A stretch of DNA of 64,000 bases from Actinostola sp. cb2023. Taxonomy: Eukaryota > Cnidaria > Anthozoa > Actiniaria > Actinostolidae. Within the stretch, counting starts at the first letter, position 1. Every line of letters begins with the position of its first letter. Shown in pieces: positions 56,886 to 64,000 of this stretch. The stretch lies in assembly GCA_033675265.1 (NCBI GenBank), contig JAUJYZ010000160.1:124001-188000 (forward strand), written 5' to 3'. The position numbers were made by a program, and so were the translations under genes. Below the pieces are notes generated by a model that made no database searches, was not told where the DNA came from, and worked only from the letters and a program-made list of their open reading frames with translations.

Positions 56886-59800
56886 GGTGTTAATACCACC
56901 TTCTAGAATAACACGTTTATCATCATCATGACTCAACGCGATTTTATTAACCGTTTCTGTATATATTTGATGATTATGGCTTCTGATCACATTCATCTTT
57001 CTAATTACTTTTTGACCATCGAATAAACATTTTTTATAATCTTCAAATGTGATACATTTATCTACTACTGACTTCTTAACACCTTTGCATCTCTTTGATT
57101 CTTTTTCATCTATTTTATAAGAATAGAGTTTCGCTCTAAGACCTACAAATTCTGTTATCTCTTGACCTGCTGTCTCGTCTTTCATCATCCCAATTACTTT
57201 TTTGTTAATCCTTTCTTGTATTCCTGCATGATCCTGTGGATAAGCGCTTGTATCGAATTTTGTTTTAATATCTTTTTCAGTGTCTTTGTAAAAATCTTTT
57301 GTTTCAATCTCATACATCAGTGAATCGGTGTCTGTGAATAATAGTTGTGCTTTCTTCCCATATTTCTTTTTGATATAATTATAATGAAAGTCATACATCA
57401 GTGCCTTTGATATATCTAAGATTGACATCCCAAGATAGATTGGTTTTTCGAATTTTAATTCTGTTTTTGTCATATGAATGGCTACTAGGTTTTCTGAAAA
57501 TATTGTTCGTTTTTTATAATTTGGCTGGCATATTAATTTCTTTGCTTGGCTCTCATTTGTTGCTAGTTTAATGTCTTGTCGGTTCCGTATGTTTTCCATC
57601 GTCTTTTCAAATACACTGTTGTTCATCAGTTTGAAGAAATCCTTTTCAAAATCATTTGTCGCCTTAGTCCTAAGATCTGTGTTAAGACTAATATACTTTT
57701 TCAACCAGTCTGACTCCTTGAATGTGATACCTCTATGGACTTTTGTTATCTTCATTCCGAGGCTCTCGTATAATTTCAGTGTCTTGTGATGAACTACATA
57801 ATTTTTCTTATCATTGAGATTTGGAACTAGTTTTTCAACTTTGTTCATCATTAGCCTTTCTGGAGCTAATGGATATTCATTGTGTGGGTTATGCAATTCG
57901 GTTGGGTACTTGAGATCCACCTCTAGAATACAAGGATGTTTCTCCCAGTTCTTAATCTCACTCTTATTCATCCATTTGAAGCTGTGGGTTGGAAGTGGTT
58001 CTGACATAGCCCACCCATAGAGGTTGTTAGCATCCAGGTATTTTATAAATGTTGATTTTTCTTTTTTATTGAAGTTTTTAATATATTTATTATTGGCTTT
58101 AGCATAACGTTTGGAAATCATAGAAATACCCCCTCTGATACCTTTTTCTACCATAAGAATCATATCCGCATCTGATAATAATTCAAGGTTAATCTTAGTC
58201 ATCTTAAGCATAGCATCCCAACTTAAACCAGGGCAAGTGTAGTACCATGCCGGATCTAATTTATAGTTTTTCATACAGACATCTCTGAAATTCTCAAATA
58301 CGTCGGCTAGTAGGACAACATCAGATATCAGATAGAGATTGTGGTATTCTCTCATATTTTTTATTTTAAAGGTCTTCCTAATTTTTTGAGCGTGTTTGTA
58401 ATCTTCATCTGAACATTTACTATTGTTCAACTTTGAATAGAATGCATCCTTGTCTGGTAGGCCTGTTTCATTTAATTTTCCCAATGAATTAACATAATCG
58501 TATGGATAAACACCTTTTTCTCAACAATAAATCGAGCTGTTTTTTACTTATAGAACATACCCATATTTCGAAATTGCTCTTTTTGAGATTGCTCACTAAT
58601 GAATCTAGACTCGCTGGCATGAATTTTAAACTATCAATGAATCGTATCTCACGTTTTACGTTACATGATTTTCCATCCTTGTTTACGAATGTGCCCACTA
58701 TTATCTCTTTTTTGAAGGATATATACTTCTCTTCATTGTTAGGGATACAATCGACTTTACCATTTGTTACCCCTAGGTTCTTTATGAATAGATGTGCGTC
58801 ATACCCTGCTAGATTATGAAATATCACTGGGATGTGTTTAGGAATTTTATAGTTCAAATTACATTCATTATGTGCAGCTCCACGGTATTTTCCTGTAAGG
58901 TGGTCGTGATCTAATACCTTATCATTACCGAGTTTATTCTCACAAATGTGACAATGGGTTGCTTCGTCATATTTCTTCCTATCCTTGTTAGTCATTTTAA
59001 CCTTCTTCTTGTAGCGAAACTCTGAATATATATTTTTAACTGTTTCTTCAATAGAGTTCACAAATAATTGACTAATATCTTCATCTTCACTTTTTGCTGT
59101 GTATGTAACTATTTTTGGTTTATAAATATTATCATCATAACATTTAACCATAAAACAGAATCCCGATGGTTTATGTCTTTGATACTTTTCAGTATATGAC
59201 CTACCTTCATCAGGTCTACAAGATGATATTGATTCGGTGAAGCATTCAAAATCTGCATAAATAACGAATGGCACCCTCATGCTATGATTATAATTCTTAA
59301 ACTTCAGCATAGTACCTTTTTTAGGTAATGTTATCTTAACAGCATCATGATTTCTACAATATTCAGAATGCTTATCTAATGATTTCTGTGTTTTAAATGA
59401 GTTGAGGCATCTTTCGCAGAAATATCTACTATGGCCATTTCTTGACACTTGCAAGGATAAAAGTCTAGATATATTCTTAATCCAACAATAGTGGTTGGTC
59501 TTATCATCTGAGATCATTAGAAGATTGATTGTTTGTTCTCTACTATTGTTTTCACTAATTCGAAGTGGATAAACACTTTCATCTTTGTATCCATAGACGT
59601 TTATTCCATATTTGGAATTATTCTTTTCAAAAATACCTATTTTATCAAGTTGTACTGGAAACTCAAGTCCGTCCCAGTTTAATTTTTCAGCATTTGTTTT
59701 CATAAGCTTGGTTAATCGTTCAGGGTGTGTTTTTACGGGAAATATACATGATGTGATTGCCCATTTAAAACATTGATTATCATTGTTTTTGGAATTAATA

Positions 59801-60442
59801 ATAGCTTCTTTCTTTTTTAATTTTTGTGCGAGTTCAATGTAAGATTTGGCTGAAATTGGCTTATATTTATCAATATGAACATCTAAATTAACAACACTAT
59901 TGAAAATCCATCCAGAACCTTGACTTTGAAAGCTGCCCTCCTTTTCTAAGATCTGTTCCATACAGAGTTTATAAATATCTTCTAAATTACTTGCTCTTGT
60001 AATTATCTCTATTTTTGTGTGAAAGTGTGCGTAAGTAAAAACCTTCTCTTTTTTTTCCCATTTTATAAAATTCATTCTCTAATAGAAGCTTCATCTTGAT
60101 TGGTTTTTCTTGTTTATCTAAAAGATTAATAACATCTAATTTATTGTTTTCTAAGAATGTTTTTGAGTCCATCTTATCAATACCTTTTATTCTATATGAT
60201 TTTAAAAAACCTTTTAATGCTGTCATTTTTGATGTTTTTTTATTTTTTGGTGTTTCTTTATTTTCAACTTGTGGTGTTTTTATATTATTATATATATTAT
60301 TTATTGAATTTTTCAGGGTTTTCAAATGTGTGTTTATAGGATTTTTAATCGCTTGTGGAATATATCCTAGAATCCAATCAGAAAATTTATTTAATTGATT
60401 TTGAATAATGGTTGAAGTATTTTCGATTAAACTTTGAGACAT
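56862..60442 (-). pseudogene. polB: Protein-primed DNA polymerase B (pPolB), two frameshifts
   Basis: Replicates the element. Three overlapping frames. 60442-59987: N-terminal extension with FSDWILGYIPQAIKNPINTH and MTALKGFLKSYRIKGIDKMD. 60075-58489: exonuclease part with PFVIYADFECFTESI (Exo I), a Cys/His motif CHICENKL..DHDHLTGKYRGAAHNECN, and IFHNLAGYDAHLFIKN (Exo II). 58484-56862: polymerase part with FIKYLDANNLYGWAM (motif A), FKLMNNSVFEKTMENI (motif B region), AQLLFTDTDSLMYEIE (motif C) and FVGLRAKLYSYK. Frame breaks lie in A/T runs near 60050 and 58515. About 1190 residues in total, normal for Polinton pPolB. The start at 60442 abuts the right TIR. Confidence 0.9.
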
Positions 60443-61636
60443 ATTATATAATGTACTAAAGTAATATATCTTTAAGTGTCTTACCCTCTAGCTGGGGGTC
60501 CGCGAGCACATATTATTGTTGAGTTGGAGGTCCGCGTGAATTTATTAGTGTCATGTTGGGGGCCCGAAAATATAATGTTACACATAAAATTTATTGGATT
60601 TGCATCGCATAGGAAATTGACCACACAAGTGATAACCCTATAACAATCTATGGTTCATTCTACACAGTTATGATAATTACTTACTCTTTTTTGATATATT
60701 TTTTGGAGTAATTTTTGGAGTAATTTTTGGAGTAATTTTTGGAGTAATTTTTGATATATTTTTTCGATTATGCATAAGTTTTATTATTCTTACAAGCCTT
60801 CAATTCCATACGTTATAAGTTTATTGGATTTGCATCGCATAGGAAATTGACCACACCAGTGATAACCCTATAACAATGTATGGTTCATTCTACACAGTTA
60901 TGATAATTACTTACTATTTTTTGATATATTTTTTCTATAGTTTTGTTGTTTTAAAATATTTAATTTATTTAATTTTTGGTATAGTTTTCTTATAATTTTG
61001 TATTTTTTCTTGCGGCCGCTTTTTTAATTTTTTATCATAATTTTTGGAGTAATTTTTGGAGTAATTTTTGGAGTAATTTTTGATGAGGGATGGTATGTAT
61101 TATCACACCATTTCATAATGTACTAAAGTAATATATCTTTAAGTACCTTAACCCTCGAGTTGGGGGTTTGCAAGTGTATATTATTGCTGAGTTGGAAGCC
61201 CGTAAGTGCATATTATTGCTGAGTTGGGTGCCCGTAAGTGCATATTATTGCTGAGTTGGATGCCCGTAAGTGCATATTATTGCTGAGTTGGAGGGCTGTA
61301 AGTGCATATTATTGCTGAGTTGGAGGGCTGTAAGTGCATATTATTGCTGAGTTGGAGGGCTGTAAGTGCATATTATTGCTGATGAAGGATGGTATGTGTT
61401 ATCACACCATTTCATAATGTATTAAAGTAATATATCTTTAAGTGTCTTTACCCCTCGAGTTGGAGGTCCGCAAGCATATATTATTGCTGAGTTGGGGGCC
61501 CGCAGGTGTATATTATTGTTGAGTTGGAGGTCCGCGTGAATTTATTGGTGTCTTGTTGGGGGTCCGCAAGCACATATTATTGCTGAGCTGGGGGTCCGCA
61601 AGCATTTTGTCTCCGAATCGGCCATTAGTAACTACT
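60443..61636. repeat. Polinton right terminal inverted repeat
   Basis: Inverse of 42438-44553. Inner end TTATATAATGTACTAAAGTA, AAATTACTCC-type repeats (as GGAGTAATTTTT, 60706-60755 and 61036-61080), a duplicated GGAAATTGACCACAC block (60611 and 60841), and outer CCCCAAC / GGTCCGC motifs. Confidence 0.9.
61176..61384 (-). repeat. 31-bp tandem array in the right TIR
   Basis: About seven copies of GCATATTATTGCTGAGTTGG + AGGGCTGTAAGT, the inverse of the left array of about 37 copies. Confidence 0.95.
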
Positions 61637-62385
61637 TGGCGACTCTGAGTAGTTTTATTCATGCTAAGTTACGAGATCCAATGCTCGAGCCTCATACAAT
61701 TTTTATGTATGGTAGAGACCAAGCGTACTTTAAAGCTCTTTTTTTCTCCGGTGACAGAAGAGCCGATCTTGCACAGGTTAAGACAGCGGAAGTCATGCGC
61801 TTTCCGGACAACTTGGGTTTTCTGTTTAATCATATTTGGACAAAGTCCCTGCGGAACGGCGATGCAAAGTTTTTGCTTTCAAGCGGGGCTGTGTGCTGGA
61901 TACCTGCCCGGTCGCTGGTATTGGAATGTATTTCAAGATCGCGGCCGCAATGGGCATTGAGTTAACAAGGGGATTTATGTTGAAAGCGTTAACTAAGGAA
62001 GGGAAGGTTTCGTCTGAAGCCTTTTCGGCAGCGGCCGCTCAGATGCGTCTTAGAGAATATTGTAATTTATTAGCGGATAATTGGCACAGCCACCGCTTCA
62101 CACTCCATAGCTACAGGGGCGGGGCTGCCATTTCCCTGGCGCTGTTAGATGTCCCGACTCATGGCATCGTGGACCACATCCGCTGGAAATCCAGCAGAGA
62201 AGCGCTGCATTACTTGAAGTTGCGGCAAGTTTTGAACCCAGCAGGACCCGCCTCAAAGTTGTCCAACATATCCCCAGAAATTTCCCAGGATTTCGCTAAG
62301 TGGGAGAGGCTAAAGGGTTTCGCCCCTGCATTTCTAAAGTGTCTCGTTTACATGCTACCCAATATAGATACTATCACACATTTTT
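61636..62385 (+). pseudogene. Tyrosine recombinase, 3' part (catalytic domain)
   Basis: Continues the gene broken at 42432. Starts LSSFIHAKLRDPMLEPHTIF, then ARDQ-like YGRDQAYFKALFFSGDRRAD (first catalytic Arg), FLFNHIWTKSLRNGD. After a frame change near 61880 come GIELTRGFMLKALTKEGKVS, FTLHSYRGGAAISLALLDVP (HxxR), VDHIRWKSSREALHYLKLRQ (W/H position and Tyr), LNPAGPASKLSN. All catalytic positions are present except that the frame break disables it. Terminates near 62385. The recombinase sits in an intron of the Ig gene and is probably part of its own mobile element, whose ends I could not fix. Confidence 0.75.
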
Positions 62386-62575
62386 AGACTCTCCAATACC
62401 TGGGCTTCTCGAAAAAACACCATAAACCTTATTCACCCCAGATGATACCGACAGCCAAAATTTGGGATCTGGCTCACGGACTTTACATTACTGCACTCAT
62501 CATTGAAACGCTCGAAAAGTACTTTACTAACCTGTTCTAAATGTGAAAAAACTGAATGTAAATTGTTATTTTCAG

Positions 62576-62878
62576 TTCTTCCTGGTACTCCAATCATCCG
62601 AGTTCAACCTGATCAGTCAGTCTCAGATGCGGGAAAAACAGTCAACGTGACGTGTAATACAACAGTTGGTTTTCCAGAAATCACTACTATAAAGATTTAT
62701 AGAAACGATCAAATCATTGCAGAGAAGAATGGAACACGTAATGGCAATAACACCGAGGCAACAGTTACCATAGAACTAGTAGCAGGGATCAACTCATTTA
62801 GATGTCAAGCTACAAACGATTTAGGTGGAGTCATTCAATCGTCTGAAAGTACAACACCAGTAAATATCACAGCAAGAG
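62576..62878 (+). CDS. Ig-domain exon 6
   Basis: 303-bp phase-1 exon (TTTTCAG|TT...GCAAGAG|GTAAC), intact. Encodes PIIRVQPDQSVSDAGKTVNV, TCNTTVGFPEITTIKIYRND, EKNGTRNGNNTEATVTIELV, SFRCQATNDLGGVIQSSEST. Longer subtype, sister of exon 5. The preceding intron keeps the ACATTACTGCACTCATCATT segment seen before exons 2-5, so it belongs to the same duplicated series although 22 kb of mobile DNA separates them. Confidence 0.85.
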
Positions 62879-62965
62879 GTAACTTTAATTATAATTTTTT
62901 ATTTATTTATGATGTTCTAGTGCCGGTTTAGCGCAAATAACTGTTATTGAATCAATGATTAACAT

Positions 62966-63003
62966 ATAATGGTAATTGAACTGAGCGGAGTGCAATTTGG
63001 TCT
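62966..63003. repeat. Fragment of the GGTAATTGAACT palindromic MITE
   Basis: TAATGGTAATTGAACTGAGC and GGAGTGCAATTTGGTCTG match the left half of the MITE at 47839-47985. The right half is missing. Confidence 0.65.
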
Positions 63004-63059
63004 GTTATACAACTACCTGAGAAATTTCAGCAATCTGATTGGTCAAGAGCTAGCGCAGT

Positions 63060-63995
63060 GGTATTTCATCGAAATTTGAGATACAAATGAAATATAGCGA
63101 CTCTTGCTATGCCGAGTTTTCACGGCAAAGATGACTAGTGATAACACTTCCGAAATATTGAGGAATTCCTTACCATAATGCTAGATATAGGACACAAGTG
63201 TTGTCAGATCTTGGCAAATATAGCATTTTCGTATCTTTTTTACTTTTCTCCAGTCGCTCCCAATATTACAAGTCCACACCCTACTACTCTCACTCTTAAT
63301 GAAAAACAAACGGCTCAACTGATGTGTACTGCTACTGGACGCCCGACACCGTCAATTAACTGGACAAGAAATGGCGAGGTGGTAGGCAAAGGAAGCCCGT
63401 TTAATATCACAGCCAAACTAGAAGATCATAAACCAATGCTACACGTGTGTCGCCTATAATGGAGTATCTGATGCGAAGACTGCCAACGTTTGTCTAGTTG
63501 TACAATGTAAGTATAGGTCTGCATTGGGATATCCTTATTTTTTATCTTAGACGACACTTCAATATGAATTGAATATTGGGTTGGTTCAGCGTTATGTGAT
63601 TTGAGCTTCGCATTACTGAGCGTTATAGAGGTTTTAAATCCTGATATGCTAATTTTGTGACGTATGAGGAGGCATATTTGCCATAATTTACTATTCACCT
63701 TACATAGAATATATTTTCATGATAACAATAAAAAGGGTGATAGGCACTTTAATGTCAATAGTTAGTTTATATTACCTGCAAGTCTGACCTCACGCAAAGA
63801 GAATTGTTACCCAAACTAAATTGGTCTCCAATTCGTCCGATGCCCTAGTGCTTGCACCTATACATGAAGAAACGTTATAGATACAAATGAAATATAGAGA
63901 CTCTTGCTATGCCGAGTTTTCACGGCGAAGATGACTAGTCATAACACTTCCGAAATATTGAGGAATTCCTTACCAGAATGCTAGATATCAGCTAT
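63060..63995. repeat. ~110-bp direct repeat flanking Ig exon 7
   Basis: GATACAAATGAAATATAGCG, ACTCTTGCTATGCCGAGTTT, GAGGAATTCCTTACC occurs at about 63078-63187 and again at about 63874-63988 with few differences, suggesting an exon-plus-intron duplication continuing past the window edge. Confidence 0.8.
63254..63506 (+). pseudogene. Ig-domain exon 7 (frameshifted near its end)
   Basis: Acceptor TTCTCCAG at 63253, donor CAAT|GTAAGT at 63506. Encodes VAPNITSPHPTTLTLNEKQT, AQLMCTATGRPTPSINWTRN (first Cys and the canonical Trp), GSPFNITA. Then a frame change at about 63435-63445 puts the second Cys segment (YTCVAYNGVSDAKTANVCLV) out of frame. A more typical I-set domain than exons 1-6. At 253 bp it is one base out for a phase-1/phase-1 exon. 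Confidence 0.7.
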
Positions 63996-64000
63996 TTCGG

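Larger units (their letters stand above)
42438..61636. mobile_element. Polinton/Maverick (adintovirus-type) element, ~19.2 kb
   Basis: Ends start with AGTAGTTACTAATGGCCGAT and finish with the inverse (ATCGGCCATTAGTAACTAC), flanked by the direct repeat TTGGCG (42432-42437 and 61636-61641; the shared stretch reads TTGGCGA, so the edge is uncertain by one base). A 5'-AG end and a 6-bp duplication are Polinton hallmarks. Diagnostic genes present: protein-primed PolB, rve integrase, FtsK/A32-type packaging ATPase, major and minor capsid proteins. I could not find the usual adenovirus-type protease. Visibly AT-richer than the flanks. Many genes are broken, so this copy is a relic as assembled. Confidence 0.95.

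Noticed and set aside
56567..56899. 110-codon minus frame with STEGSKEGS repeats
   Set aside because: Generated by the 15-bp minisatellite after the polymerase stop; the flanking non-repeat part has no recognisable domain.

Overview
The window looks like a transposon-rich metazoan chromosome segment, most likely from a cnidarian (anthozoan-like). I infer this from remembered family resemblance, not from a search. Reasons: a host gene built from tandem immunoglobulin (Ig) domain exons with phase-1 introns; a Polinton/Maverick (adintovirus-type) element whose gene set resembles cnidarian Polintons; and THAP/ISL2EU-type, Crypton-like (DUF3504) and tyrosine-recombinase genes of kinds common in cnidarian genomes. 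Host genes are sparse, and almost every recognisable coding segment is interrupted, nested or frameshifted.

Layout. 0-1.6 kb: a TTAA-bounded inverted-repeat element. 1.7-5.76 kb: a giant inverted repeat (two 1504-bp arms) around a polypurine minisatellite. 5.9-12.2 kb: a minus-strand THAP + HTH + DDE transposase gene split by a 3.9-kb element and by a second insertion carrying the C-terminus of a tyrosine recombinase. 14.5-19.3 kb: a plus-strand transposase-like gene with an RNase H-like core, a C2H2 finger and a SAP-like tail, interrupted by two TTAA elements whose conceptual removal restores the frame. About 20.2 kb: a dead protein-kinase remnant. 20.7-25.8 kb: a 72-bp minisatellite organised into a 2.03-kb higher-order repeat. 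26.5-27.4 kb: another TTAA element. 29.8-30.7 kb: an uncharacterised membrane-protein ORF. 32.3-63.5 kb: seven Ig-domain exons. The introns hold fold-back elements, a 2.76-kb TTAA/TIR element carrying a Crypton-like recombinase (36.6-39.3 kb), and a second tyrosine-recombinase gene (41.7-62.4 kb).

That second recombinase gene is cut by a ~19.2-kb Polinton (about 42438-61636). The Polinton has long TIRs full of 31-bp repeats, a TTGGCG target duplication, and genes for HNH endonuclease, minor and major capsid proteins, packaging ATPase, retroviral-type integrase, protein-primed DNA polymerase B, a Bro-N/VRR-NUC/zinc-finger fusion and several small late-type membrane proteins. Polymerase, integrase, major capsid and several late genes each carry a frameshift or in-frame stop, so this copy looks inactive as assembled. 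It is itself invaded by TTAA palindromic elements and a Crypton-like fragment.

The nesting order is: Ig-gene intron > tyrosine-recombinase element > Polinton > small elements. The strongest candidate for something undescribed is the TTAA-flanked, palindromic-TIR element whose only recognisable gene is a tyrosine recombinase (36589-39348).
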